A DNA stretch of 56,527 nt from positions 1 through 56,527 of the forward strand of contig AFZH01020179.1 in the NCBI GenBank assembly GCA_048213135.1. The letters are read 5' to 3'. Under the pieces are notes generated by a model, which was not told the origin of the DNA, searched no databases, and was given only the letters and a program-made list of their open reading frames with translations. The translations under genes were made by a program, and so were the position numbers. This document shows, one piece after another, positions 43,660 through 52,442 of this stretch. The stretch is from Reclinomonas americana ATCC 50394 (Eukaryota > Jakobida > Jakobea > Jakobida). Position 1 is the first letter of the stretch, and every line of letters begins with the position of its first letter.

Positions 43660-46600
43660 TTAGACTTTTTTGGTGGCTCTCTTCTTCGGGCTAGGCTTTT
43701 TTACTGCACCGGGAGGCTTGCGCGGAGCACCTTTGGCGGTCGGCTTGCCGCCGGCGACGACGGCTGCGGTCTTCTGGATATCTTGGTTGAGGTCAAGCAC
43801 CATGAAGGTGACCTCAACCTCTTCTTCATCGCGCAAGTAGCGCGCGATGAAGCCTGGGGGCTGGTTGCCTTCAAGGGGAAGGCGTTGGTGACCTTGATAG
43901 GTGAATTTGGGTGGGGCGTGGGAGCGAGCGATATCTTCTAGGGTCGTCACGATCGAACCGATGTCGGGAACGATCGCGTATGTAAGGTGCGCGAAAACGC
44001 GGCAGGTCGAATAGCCGACCAGCTTCTGGAAGTGTTCCCTTAGCAGCCTCACCTGTGTGGAACTGGTCACCGGCCAACGGCAAACGATAGCCTCGACAAC
44101 GGCCACGTCGGTCGTTGCATAGCGGATCGTAAGGTCCCGCTCTCCCATATTGCCGGCCGCCGAGAAGCCACCTTTAGATTGGTCGCCGACTTGCCAGCCA
44201 AGGTCATGAACGCGAGTCTGCAACAGCTCCCGAAGGATTACGCTGACGTTGTCTTCCCAGTTGGGAAGGCCAAAGTCGCGGAGCGCCGAACGCAGGCCAA
44301 CAAGACTCGCCGCGCCGTGCGAGAGATAATCCCGAACCAATTCGCCCGAGGTCTTGCGACCGAGGATCTTGGCTTGCCGCTCGACCCCCGACACGCGGAA
44401 ATCGTTCAGCGCGGCCTTCACCGGTCCAATCTGGTCTTCGTTGAAGATGAAGGTTGCAGCCGCGTCGTAGCGAGCATTGGTGTTGATATGTTCGAGCGCA
44501 GCAGCCAGGGCAGGATCGCTGGCATGGGTCTGACGCCCCGCTTGAATCACCGCCAAGGCTTGGCGACCGTTGCCGAGTCGGTTCATCGCCACGGCCCGAT
44601 AGGCGAGTTGCCGCGGGGACGCGGTGATCGCGTCGCCACGATCAAGGGTTTGGATCGCATCCCCGGCCTCACCTACGGCTAATTGTAGAAGGGCCAGGTT
44701 CTCGACTATGGTCTCGCGAACTGACGGGCCGACGACGTCATTCAGAGCTTTGGCCTCATCGATGAGCGCTCGCGCCTCACCGACACTTTCCTCGCCTAAC
44801 CGCTCAAAAAGGTCCGTCCCGAGTAACAGGCTAATTCGGCTAGCCAGATGGTTAAGTCGATAGGCGGGGATATGCGGACGTTGCCTAGCCAGGTTGCCGA
44901 AGAGGCGCGCGGCTTCTCCCATTCCAGACTTGTTGGGTTGATCATAGGCAAGCAGGGCCTTATGGAACGAGAGGCTGTCCTCGGCTTCATTGACTTCGAA
45001 CGGTTTTAGCCCTTCAGGAGGCCGCAGCGCCGCCAAGGCCGTGGGATCGCGCCGCACCCAGGCAAGACGGACCTCCACCTTGAAGTCCTGAAGCAAGGTC
45101 GCTGAGCGACTACGGCGACGCCCCGCCTTGGAATGGTTCAGAAAGTCCTCGGCCTGTGTGGCCAGCCCAGCCGAGACGAGCGCTTCGATCCGCGCATGGT
45201 CGCCGTCAAACCCTTCCTCGCCGATGGCATCGGGTTCGATCTGTTCGATGCGTTTAATTATCGCCGACTTCAGCCCTGGTGGAACGAGGGTCGAAAGTTG
45301 AGCGAGGATATAGGGCTCCTCGACCCTAAAGATGGCGGCGAGGACGTCGTCTCGATCCGGCGGCGCCAGCACATTAAGGACCATCGACAGATCCTTCGCC
45401 AAGGGATGATCGTCCGGTCCGAACGGCGAACTGGTTTCGAGATGGGGGGAGAAGGCTCTTATACGGCCCAGCACAGGATTGTAGTCGCGCCCGCTGTCGA
45501 TGGCTTGTTGCAGGGCTTTGATCAGGTCTGGCGAAGCAGGTTTCGGCACGCCCGCGATCGCCCGACAAAGCACGCGAATGTGCGCACGCAGCGCACGCGC
45601 GGCTTGAGACTCTAACCATAGCGGGCTCTGAGAGCCGCCATGCATAAGGGCTTTCAAATCAAGCGGTTTGAGGAAGAGCGCCCGTGTGGCTTTGTCCGCC
45701 TTGCTGGCTTGATCGAGGGCGGCGCAAGCGCGCGGCGTCAGACGGCGTGTCGAGATCGTCAGATCGTCAGGCTTCAGCGCCAAAGCATAGGCGCGAACAA
45801 GCGCGCTCGCGTCATTCAGCACCGCGGCCGGGCCAATAGACAGGAGGTCCAGCGCCGTATCCAAGATCCATGGCGCCGAGCCGGGGACGATAAGCGCCTG
45901 GATCAAATGGTTGAGTATTGCCGAGAGGGTCTCGGCGGCCTGGCCTTGTAAGGCTTCGCGCAGGATCGGGAGATACGGCGATGGTGCCACGAGGTTTTGC
46001 ACAACCTCAAGGCGGGTCGGGCGGTGCAGGGCCGCCATCAGATCCGCGATTTCGCTTGCCCCATTCTGCGGCGGCTTCGCGGCAGCAAGCTGACGGGCCA
46101 GCGTCTCAGCGCAGTCGGAGAAGATCGCGATCTTGCCCGATCGTTCATCCTCCTCGTAGGACTTGCGGGCCCAGCCGCCTGGATTGTCCTCCCGTCGCAT
46201 GACCACGAGCCAAGCGGCCAAGGGAGCCGTTTTCGAATGAACGATCAGGTCGGCAAGCAGGATCGGATGACGGTTCACGTGCCAAAGCACCAGCACCAGC
46301 AGCGTGGGGTGCTCGACGGCTTGCTCGATCAGTTTCCAGCCGGCGTCGCGATGAGGGCCGTTGAATGGCTCATTGGCGAGATCGTCCAGAAGAAGGCGAA
46401 CGAAATCGTATAGCGGCCCATCGATCACGCTCTCAACGAGCAGGTCGTCCATCGGCGGGTCGCCCAGCCAACGGGCTCGCTCAACCAAGGTGGCGGGCAC
46501 GGGTGGCAGCGTCCAGCCCTGGCCCGATCCCCGAGCGTGCAGGGCTATCGTTTGGGAAAGCTCCGCGTGGAATGTCGACCAGTCGGCGGCCGTAGCCGAC

Positions 46601-47250
46601 GCCAAGTAAGCGCACGCGAGATCGCGAAAGGTTTCGGTGTCGGCGCTATTCCAGCAGAGATGCGGGATCACCTCGGGCGCTTGCAGCACACGCCAACGGT
46701 CGCGCCACTGTTCGAGCCTGTCGGGACCAGACGCCATTTCCCAAAGTCGCGCCGCGACCCACTCGGGCCTCTGGCAGCGCAGGTCGCGTAAGCTCAGAGC
46801 CCCGCCTTCCAGCCCGTCGATTACCTCGCTCAGCGCTGGGTCATTTTTAAGCGCTGGATCGAACGACCACGTCATTTTGTAACGGGTGCGGATCACCGAC
46901 CCGAGGGTCGCAAGCGCCGGGTCAGTCGAGTCCTCGATAGAGCGCGCCAAGGATGACGACGCCCATACGCGAGACCCTATAATTCGTATCCATCCGTCGG
47001 CGATCACCTGTTTGAACGGAAGAGAGGTCTCGGTCTGAGCCGCCTGATAGGCGGCCTCAAAAACGGAGAGATCGCCCTCGTGGTGCAGTGTCGCGCCGTT
47101 CAGCAGGCGAAGCATGGCTTCGTCCGAGAGCACGGTGTCGCCGCTCGGGGCCATAGGTACGCTGCGTTCAGGTAGATGGCGCGTCAAACGCTGCCGTAGG
47201 ACCTCACGCAACTGGTAGATGGTTGGCGCGGGTTGGCGATTCGGCGGCAC
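43660..47250 (-). CDS. Giant helical-repeat protein with possible nuclease-like C-terminus
   Basis: A 1196-residue cytoplasmic protein I do not recognise. Most of it is alpha-helical with HEAT/TPR-like spacing, for example LIVHSKTAPLAAWLVVMRRE, ALIDEAKALNDVVGPSVRET and LAYRAVAMNRLGNGRQALAV (a good TPR helix pair). The last 200 residues differ: a segment GNMGERDLTIRY...AVVEAIVCRW has the acidic-strand-then-Glu spacing seen in some degenerate restriction-endonuclease-like domains, and the protein ends in a Lys/Pro-rich tail (KKPSPKKRATKKV). The start is GTG at 47250. It faces the FAD/pseudo-trypsin/PIN operon and could be a partner encoded on the other strand. Confidence 0.55.
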   Translation of the reverse strand: MPPNRQPAPTIYQLREVLRQRLTRHLPERSVPMAPSGDTVLSDEAMLRLLNGATLHHEGDLSVFEAAYQAAQTETSLPFKQVIADGWIRIIGSRVWASSSLARSIEDSTDPALATLGSVIRTRYKMTWSFDPALKNDPALSEVIDGLEGGALSLRDLRCQRPEWVAARLWEMASGPDRLEQWRDRWRVLQAPEVIPHLCWNSADTETFRDLACAYLASATAADWSTFHAELSQTIALHARGSGQGWTLPPVPATLVERARWLGDPPMDDLLVESVIDGPLYDFVRLLLDDLANEPFNGPHRDAGWKLIEQAVEHPTLLVLVLWHVNRHPILLADLIVHSKTAPLAAWLVVMRREDNPGGWARKSYEEDERSGKIAIFSDCAETLARQLAAAKPPQNGASEIADLMAALHRPTRLEVVQNLVAPSPYLPILREALQGQAAETLSAILNHLIQALIVPGSAPWILDTALDLLSIGPAAVLNDASALVRAYALALKPDDLTISTRRLTPRACAALDQASKADKATRALFLKPLDLKALMHGGSQSPLWLESQAARALRAHIRVLCRAIAGVPKPASPDLIKALQQAIDSGRDYNPVLGRIRAFSPHLETSSPFGPDDHPLAKDLSMVLNVLAPPDRDDVLAAIFRVEEPYILAQLSTLVPPGLKSAIIKRIEQIEPDAIGEEGFDGDHARIEALVSAGLATQAEDFLNHSKAGRRRSRSATLLQDFKVEVRLAWVRRDPTALAALRPPEGLKPFEVNEAEDSLSFHKALLAYDQPNKSGMGEAARLFGNLARQRPHIPAYRLNHLASRISLLLGTDLFERLGEESVGEARALIDEAKALNDVVGPSVRETIVENLALLQLAVGEAGDAIQTLDRGDAITASPRQLAYRAVAMNRLGNGRQALAVIQAGRQTHASDPALAAALEHINTNARYDAAATFIFNEDQIGPVKAALNDFRVSGVERQAKILGRKTSGELVRDYLSHGAASLVGLRSALRDFGLPNWEDNVSVILRELLQTRVHDLGWQVGDQSKGGFSAAGNMGERDLTIRYATTDVAVVEAIVCRWPVTSSTQVRLLREHFQKLVGYSTCRVFAHLTYAIVPDIGSIVTTLEDIARSHAPPKFTYQGHQRLPLEGNQPPGFIARYLRDEEEVEVTFMVLDLNQDIQKTAAVVAGGKPTAKGAPRKPPGAVKKPSPKKRATKKV

Positions 47251-47727
47251 TGGCTTGCGTCCAATGATAAGGTGGCTTTGGGGCCGTCGAGGTGAATGTG
47301 GTCACGCCGCCGGCCGCCGGCTCGGTCGAGATCGATGACACGCCGCCTCCCCCGAAACCAAGCTGAAGTTAGTGATATTCCCGCTAGAATTGCAAGATTG
47401 ACGGGCTAAACCAAAGGGCGTCATGCGCGCCACCTTGAAAGCGGCGCCAGTGAGAGGGAGTGCCTCGGAATTTGCCCGCACAAGCGGTCGCATACGAAGT
47501 CTCTCGGCACGCCTGGCTCATGAATGTCTTATTCCTGGAGGCAAGCAAACGGCGGCTCCTGGCGTAACGGGGCGGCTAGTTGGGGGCGCACGTCAATCGA
47601 TGGCCTGGAGGTCAGTCGACGAAATCCGGACAATGCAGGATTGTGCCTAGTGCAACGATCCGCAGCACGATAGCTTGCGGCCAAGCTGTCGCTTCATCGC
47701 ATGAGTACGCTCCCCGAGGAGGGATCC
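47251..47727. other. Intergenic region between divergent genes
   Basis: 477 bp, AT-richer in part (GTTAGTGATATTCCCGCTAG near 47370-47389), separating the giant minus-strand gene from the caspase-like operon. It should hold promoters for both. No ORF with a recognisable product was found. Confidence 0.5.
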
Positions 47728-48171
47728 ATGTCGCGTTCCGCTTTCATGGCCATGTCTCGCGTCGCTCTGGCGATCTCGGCGCTGTGCGTAGGAGCCTCGG
47801 CTCCCGCGCCGCCCCCCGACCCGGCGAGCGCGGCGCGCGCGCAGTTGCTGGCCGGAGAATGGATCCTCAAGGACGTCAACACCCACATGGGGTCGGCCGG
47901 CTGCACCGGCGGCAAGACCTACGTCTTCAAGGCCAGCCCGCCCGAAGTTACGATCGGCACCTGCGAGGCCGGCCGCTGGGTGAAGACCAAGGCGAGTTGG
48001 TCGCTCGCCCAGCCATCCGCCATCGACACCACCGTCACTATCGAAGGGCATCCCTACACGGTGCTGTTCCGCAAGGCGGGCGGTGTTCAGCAGATGTTGC
48101 TGCGGCGGCGCGACGGCGCGGGGAAAGCGGTGACGACGACCGACGAGGTTTTCCGGCTGTCGGACGACTGA
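47728..48171 (+). CDS. Small secreted protein, META/lipocalin-like possibility
   Basis: A 147-residue protein with a Sec signal peptide (SRVALAISALCVGASAPA) and a small beta-rich mature domain starting LLAGEWILKDVNTHMGSAGC. The core contains two Cys that could pair. Calycin-like small exported proteins look similar, but no family is firm. The ATG at 47728 has GAGGAGGG upstream, better than the in-frame ATG at 47701. It is the first gene of an operon with a membrane-anchored protein and a caspase-like peptidase, all apparently outside or at the inner membrane. Confidence 0.65.
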   Translation: MSRSAFMAMSRVALAISALCVGASAPAPPPDPASAARAQLLAGEWILKDVNTHMGSAGCTGGKTYVFKASPPEVTIGTCEAGRWVKTKASWSLAQPSAIDTTVTIEGHPYTVLFRKAGGVQQMLLRRRDGAGKAVTTTDEVFRLSDD

Positions 48172-48172
48172 C

Positions 48173-48658
48173 GTGGACGAGGACCGCAAGCGCGACTGGG
48201 ATGTTCGACTGGGATTTGTGGCTCCAGTCCTGACGCTTCTGAGCGTCGTGATCGGTGTCTGGCAGTTCAACGCCGGGGAGGAAAACCGGCGGCGCGAAGG
48301 TGTTGAGAGCGCCCGCCTCAAGGATGATATCGAATTTCGACGAAAGCTGTGGCTCGAGAAGTTGGAGCGTTACCGCAGCCTTTCGGAGTTGGCCGGGAAG
48401 ATCGTCTCGATGCCCAAGGGCAAGGCGCGCGATGCCGCCGTCCAGGATTTCAAGGGTCAGTATTGGGGCGCGATGATCCTCGTCGAGGACAAGGCCGTCG
48501 AGGAAGCCATGGTCGGCTTCTATCTCGAGCTGGAGGACGAGCGGACAGGGTGGAGCGTTGATCCCGATCGGCTCAAGGCAAGAGCGGACATCCTGATCAA
48601 AGCCTGCCGGCTGTCGATCGAGGCCGGCTCGTCCGCCGCTTTGAGTGCCGGCCGATGA
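48173..48658 (+). CDS. Single-pass membrane protein
   Basis: A 161-residue protein with one N-terminal transmembrane helix (LGFVAPVLTLLSVVIGVWQF) followed by a charged helical cytoplasmic or periplasmic stalk (ENRRREGVESARLKDDIEFR) and a small helical domain. The start is GTG at 48173, 1 bp after the previous stop, and its stop overlaps the caspase gene start. Function unknown; it could anchor or hold the caspase-like protein. Confidence 0.65.
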   Translation: MDEDRKRDWDVRLGFVAPVLTLLSVVIGVWQFNAGEENRRREGVESARLKDDIEFRRKLWLEKLERYRSLSELAGKIVSMPKGKARDAAVQDFKGQYWGAMILVEDKAVEEAMVGFYLELEDERTGWSVDPDRLKARADILIKACRLSIEAGSSAALSAGR

Positions 48659-49611
48659 TCCGCGCCATCGTGCTGGCCTGGCTGCTGCCGCTTCTGGGGG
48701 CGGCGCCCGTCGCCGCAGCCGAGCGCGACGTCTACTTCGTGGCGATCGGCTCATCCAATTACGTCGATCCCGGCGACGCGACGCTTCGAGGCTTTGGCCG
48801 TATCCTGGGCGCGAACAAGAGCGCCAGGGCGGTTGGCGATCTGCTGACCCAGAGGGGGGGCCGCGCGGGCGTCGTGCTGACCGCGCCCAAGGATGGATAC
48901 GTCAGCGCGCAGGATATGAGACGCGCGTTGGACGAGATCGGAAAGATCCTCGCCAAGGACAGGCCCAAGTCGCCTTTCCTGATCGCATACATCGCCAGTC
49001 ACGGCGTGTCCGAGGGGTTCGCCTGGTCCCATTTTTCGATACCGGGCGACGTGGTCTTCCGCCGCGCCGAGAACGGATTGACCATGGATCAGATGATGCA
49101 GGGCGGCGTCAGCGCCGCCGAACTGGTCGACGTCTTGGACAAGCTCAAGGTCCCGTACCTGTTGCTTCTCGACAGCTGCTACGAGGGCAAGGCGGCGGTG
49201 CTTGAAAGTCCGGTCCTGTCGCCGGCCGCCTCGCAATCCTTGGCAGGCATCGGCGCAGTCCTGCGTCAGATCAACATGTTCGAACAGGCGAGCCCCGTCG
49301 TCTATTCGACGACCCCGGGCCAATTGGTCTCAACCGTGCCAGATCCGCGCCAGGGGAACGCCGACGCCGTCGCTCCGATCGCGCGCAGACTGTTGATCGT
49401 GTTCGCTCGGCCCGATCATCCAAGGACGCTGGGAGCCCTGCTGAAGGCGGTTGTCGATCCGGGCCTGGACACGCTCACCGGGCCACCCGTCACGCACGCC
49501 AAGGCCGCGGGGTTCTGGAACGACACCCTCTTCAAGGCACCCGACGCGACCGCGCGGGTCGATGTGCGACAAGGCACGGCGGATAAGCCGAGCGTCTGCT
49601 GCGGCGGATAG
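48655..49611 (+). CDS. Secreted caspase-like peptidase (C14 fold)
   Basis: A 318-residue protein with a signal peptide (IVLAWLLPLLGAAPVAAA) and a caspase-hemoglobinase core: RDVYFVAIGSSNYVDPG as first strand, the catalytic His in IAYIASHGVSEG and the catalytic Cys in LLLLDSCYEG. Both dyad residues are present. Bacterial caspase-like proteins of this type occur in conflict and signalling loci; export to the periplasm is less common. The C-terminal 100 residues carry VVYSTTPGQLVSTVPD and a Cys-rich end. It is the last gene of its operon and is followed by the IS110-family element. Confidence 0.82.
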   Translation: MIRAIVLAWLLPLLGAAPVAAAERDVYFVAIGSSNYVDPGDATLRGFGRILGANKSARAVGDLLTQRGGRAGVVLTAPKDGYVSAQDMRRALDEIGKILAKDRPKSPFLIAYIASHGVSEGFAWSHFSIPGDVVFRRAENGLTMDQMMQGGVSAAELVDVLDKLKVPYLLLLDSCYEGKAAVLESPVLSPAASQSLAGIGAVLRQINMFEQASPVVYSTTPGQLVSTVPDPRQGNADAVAPIARRLLIVFARPDHPRTLGALLKAVVDPGLDTLTGPPVTHAKAAGFWNDTLFKAPDATARVDVRQGTADKPSVCCGG

Positions 49612-49692
49612 CCGACTAAATGGCGCTGGCTCTCTCACCTGTTGTTCAATGTCCCGTTTCCAGAGGTGCGCCAAGGTCGGCTCCTGATGCCG

Positions 49693-49705
49693 TGGACGGC
49701 TCCCC
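49693..49705 (+). repeat. IS110/IS1111 left subterminal inverted repeat
   Basis: TGGACGGCTCCCC, the exact reverse complement of 51016-51028. Confidence 0.85.
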
Positions 49706-49747
49706 ACCCAGGTCGCAGGCTATGTGCGGCCGTAATGGAGGAGCGCC

Positions 49748-50776
49748 ATGGAAGAGGTGGTCACGGTGGGATTGGACATCGCCAAGTCGGTGTTTCGGGT
49801 CCACGGAGTCGATGCTGCGGGCCATGTGGTCGTGCAGCGCAAGCTCACGCGAGCGAAGCTTATCCCGTTCTTTGAGAAGCTGCCGCGCTGTCGGGTGGGG
49901 ATTGAGGCCTGCGCCACAGCACATCACTGGGGTCGCCGGCTGACTGAGCTGGGCCACGAGGTGAAGCTGATGCCGCCTTCCTACGTGAAGCCCTATGTGA
50001 AGCGGCAGAAGAACGACGCGGCTGATGCCGAGGCGATTTGCGAAGCTGTGACCCGGCCGACGATGCGTTTTGTCGAGGTGAAGGCCCCCGAGCAGCAGAG
50101 CGTGCTGGTGATCCATCGAACTCGGATGACCCTGATGCGTCACCGGATCGAGCTTTCCAACACGATCCGGGCTCACCTAGCCGAGTTTGGCCTGGTGGCT
50201 CCGATCGGCCGGATGGGGCTGCAGAGCCTGGTAGAGATCATTCGCGACGAGACCGATGAGCGGGTGCCGGTGAGCGCGCGGATCTGCCTGAAGTTGCTGG
50301 CTGACCAACTCGACCTGGTGAACCGCCAGGCGCTGGAGACCGATCGACTGACCCTAGCGAGCGCGCGGGCGAGCGATGTGGGCCGCCGGCTGATGGCCGT
50401 TCCCGGCATCGGCCCCGTGCTCGCTAGCGCAATCGTGGCCAGCGTGCCGGATCCACACGCCTTCAAGTCTGGTCGAAACCTATCGGCCTGGATCGGCCTC
50501 GTGCCCAAGCAAAACTCAAGCGGCGGTAAGGAGCGGCTCGGCGGCATCACCAAGCAGGGCAACAGATATCTGCGCCAGCTGTTGGTGGTCGGCGCGCTCG
50601 CCGTTATCCGCTACGCCGAACGACACGGGTCGAGGCGACCCTGGCTCCTGCAGCTGATGGCGCGGCGGACCACGAAGGTCGCCGCGGTGGCGCTGGCCAA
50701 CAAGAACGCCCGCATGATCTGGGCGATCATGACCAGCGGCGAGGCCTATCGAGAGCCGCAGCTGCAAGCCGCGTAG
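49748..50776 (+). CDS. IS110-family transposase (DEDD/serine)
   Basis: A 342-residue transposase. The N-terminal RuvC-like DEDD domain shows VGLDIAKSVFRVHG, VGIEACATAHHWGR and KNDAADAEAICEA; the C-terminal Tnp20 domain has MAVPGIGPVLASAIVA (helix-hairpin) and SAWIGLVPKQNSSGGKERLG with the catalytic Ser region, then GNRYLRQLLVVGA. It looks intact and of normal length, so the element may still be mobile. GGAGGAGCGCC precedes the ATG. Confidence 0.95.
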   Translation: MEEVVTVGLDIAKSVFRVHGVDAAGHVVVQRKLTRAKLIPFFEKLPRCRVGIEACATAHHWGRRLTELGHEVKLMPPSYVKPYVKRQKNDAADAEAICEAVTRPTMRFVEVKAPEQQSVLVIHRTRMTLMRHRIELSNTIRAHLAEFGLVAPIGRMGLQSLVEIIRDETDERVPVSARICLKLLADQLDLVNRQALETDRLTLASARASDVGRRLMAVPGIGPVLASAIVASVPDPHAFKSGRNLSAWIGLVPKQNSSGGKERLGGITKQGNRYLRQLLVVGALAVIRYAERHGSRRPWLLQLMARRTTKVAAVALANKNARMIWAIMTSGEAYREPQLQAA

Positions 50777-51015
50777 AGATCAGGCGCCAACGGCGTCGGA
50801 CCAGTTTGGGAAGGGCGACGAAGGAGTGATGTGATCCGGTCGAACCGGGAAGCGGGAAAACCCAACGCGCCATCGTGCTTCAAAGCACGTGCTTTTGGTC
50901 GGGACCTAGCTTCGCGGAGGGCATCATGGCCAGCGGCCCATGCGCCGCACCAACAGGTCGAAGACATGGCCGCACCGACCAGCTGTCACAGAACTCTCAG
51001 ATCAACCTTGCCAAC
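50777..51015 (+). ncRNA. Probable seek/bridge RNA region of the IS1111-like element
   Basis: This 239-bp stretch between the transposase stop and the right inverted repeat has no good ORF. In IS1111-group elements this is the place of the guide RNA that pairs with target and donor DNA. It contains foldable stretches such as CGGTCGAACCGGGAAGCGGG (about 50838-50857) and GTGCTTCAAAGCACGTGCTT (about 50875-50894, a small GTGCTTC/GAAGCAC-like stem). The exact RNA ends cannot be seen. Confidence 0.45.
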
Positions 51016-51028
51016 GGGGAGCCGTCCA
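51016..51028 (-). repeat. IS110/IS1111 right subterminal inverted repeat
   Basis: GGGGAGCCGTCCA, the exact reverse complement of 49693-49705. Confidence 0.85.
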
Positions 51029-51263
51029 GACATGGCGCGGATCGCCCGTCGAGCCGTACCCGTCGCGCGATGGGGCAAAAGGGAGAGCCGCCTAACCTGT
51101 GACGGACCAAGTCAGAGCGTAGGCGTCGCTCGGCCCAGCGGCTTCGTCGAGTTGAGGGTGTGCCTCCCAGTTTGCCAGTGTCGGCTCGTCGCTAAGACCC
51201 GTTTTGCTGAGAACAGCAGCCAACGCTGCGTTGTTGGGGTGGCAGGTCACTGCGAGCTGGCCC

Positions 51264-51278
51264 CGGGGACGCTCCCCG
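51264..51278 (-). terminator. Short GC hairpin after the metallo-beta-lactamase gene
   Basis: CGGGGA and TCCCCG pair around a 3-base loop 8 bases beyond the stop codon of the minus-strand operon. No T run follows, so it is a weak terminator candidate. The rest of 51029-51263 shows no gene. Confidence 0.35.
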
Positions 51279-51285
51279 CCGGCGC

Positions 51286-52440
51286 CTAGAGATCGATGCT
51301 GACAGGCCCTTCCGTAACGGTCGCGCCCATGGCCTTAAGCCGCGCCACCACGTCGCCGATGTCGTGCTCGGCCGGCGTGTAGGTCTTGTGCAGCGCATCG
51401 CGGTACTTGCGGTGCGTCTGCTGGATGTGATCGACCGAATAGGTCAGGTGCAGGGTGAAGTTTGGAGATGCGGCCCGAACCTCGGCGATCATTTCCAGCG
51501 TCGCGCGGTCGGGGTTTCCGAACTTGCCGTCGCCTGAAGCGACGTAGTGACGAGCCGGCAGTCGCGCGAAGAAGTCCTTGTCGACGTTGCGAATGCTGCC
51601 GTGGTGCGGCAGCTTCAGGATGTCGAGCGCGAGCGCGCCGTGGGGCGACAAAAGTCCGGCCGCTTCGAGGCCCTTGAGAATCTTGTCACCCCGGGCGTCG
51701 CCGGTGAGCAACGTCTTGCGGCCTTGCCAGTCAACCAGGGCGACGATGCTGGAAAGGTTGGGCACGGACTTGTCCGCATAGGCGGCGAAGGCCTTGCGCG
51801 CGTCCGCCGACTGGGTGGCCTCCCACTTGGCCCATTCGGCGCGCAGCTTGTCGATGTCATCCTGCAGCGGACCCAGGATGACGAACTTCGCCTGGCCGAC
51901 CGAGAAGCCCATGGGGGGATGGGCTGAGCGGAAGATGTCGCCGCTGGGGGTGGCGTCGAGATTGATCGGGATCCCCAACCCCTTGGCCAATGTGCGCAGG
52001 GCCGCGCCATTTTCGATGCTGGCGAAGATCTCCGCCGCCTCGCCCATGTCATCGGCTCCTTGGCTAGCCGAGAGGCTGGCGAAGGCGCTGGCGGGGGCGC
52101 CCGCGGCGTGGCCCGAGCCCTTGGCCAGACCTTGGAAGCTGTTGTGGATCAGCTTTTCGATGCGAACCGCGCGCGGCTGATGAGCATCGACCGAGGCCCT
52201 TATGCTTGTGAAGAGGTCGACGAGACCGACCACATGGTCGTCATCGACGTGACTGACCATGACCGCGTCGAGCACCAGCGGTCCGCCGGCGGGCTTGAGC
52301 GACTGAAGCTTGGCCTTGAGCGCGCCGGCATAGACGCCGCTGGGTCCCCCATCGATCAGCATCCGCCGAACCGCGCCTTGATCCGGAATGGTCAGCAGCA
52401 GGCTGTCGCCGAACTTGGCCGGCAGGGCTTCGAACCTCAT
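51286..52440 (-). CDS. ComEC/Rec2-type metallo-beta-lactamase-fold hydrolase
   Basis: A 384-residue soluble protein of the MBL fold. The metal-binding motif is MVSHVDDDHVVGL, the HxDxDH-like variant used by the ComEC/Rec2 branch, and the later LTGDARGDKIL and LDILKLPHHGSIRNVD segments are the diagnostic GDA and LPHHGS motifs of that branch. Free-standing members are probably nucleases or phosphodiesterases. It is the last gene of a minus-strand operon with an intracellular subtilase; the ATG at 52440 is 2 bp after that gene's stop and has GGAG at proper distance. Confidence 0.85.
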   Translation of the reverse strand: MRFEALPAKFGDSLLLTIPDQGAVRRMLIDGGPSGVYAGALKAKLQSLKPAGGPLVLDAVMVSHVDDDHVVGLVDLFTSIRASVDAHQPRAVRIEKLIHNSFQGLAKGSGHAAGAPASAFASLSASQGADDMGEAAEIFASIENGAALRTLAKGLGIPINLDATPSGDIFRSAHPPMGFSVGQAKFVILGPLQDDIDKLRAEWAKWEATQSADARKAFAAYADKSVPNLSSIVALVDWQGRKTLLTGDARGDKILKGLEAAGLLSPHGALALDILKLPHHGSIRNVDKDFFARLPARHYVASGDGKFGNPDRATLEMIAEVRAASPNFTLHLTYSVDHIQQTHRKYRDALHKTYTPAEHDIGDVVARLKAMGATVTEGPVSIDL

Positions 52441-52442
52441 GC

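Larger units (their letters stand above)
49693..51028 (+). mobile_element. IS110-family (IS1111-like) insertion sequence
   Basis: A perfect 13-bp inverted pair, TGGACGGCTCCCC (49693-49705) and GGGGAGCCGTCCA (51016-51028), brackets an IS110-type transposase gene and a 239-bp non-coding 3' region. IS1111-group elements have such short subterminal inverted repeats, with the true ends a few bases further out, and long non-coding ends that make the guide RNA used to choose the target. The element lies between the convergent caspase-like and metallo-beta-lactamase operons and breaks neither. Confidence 0.82.
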
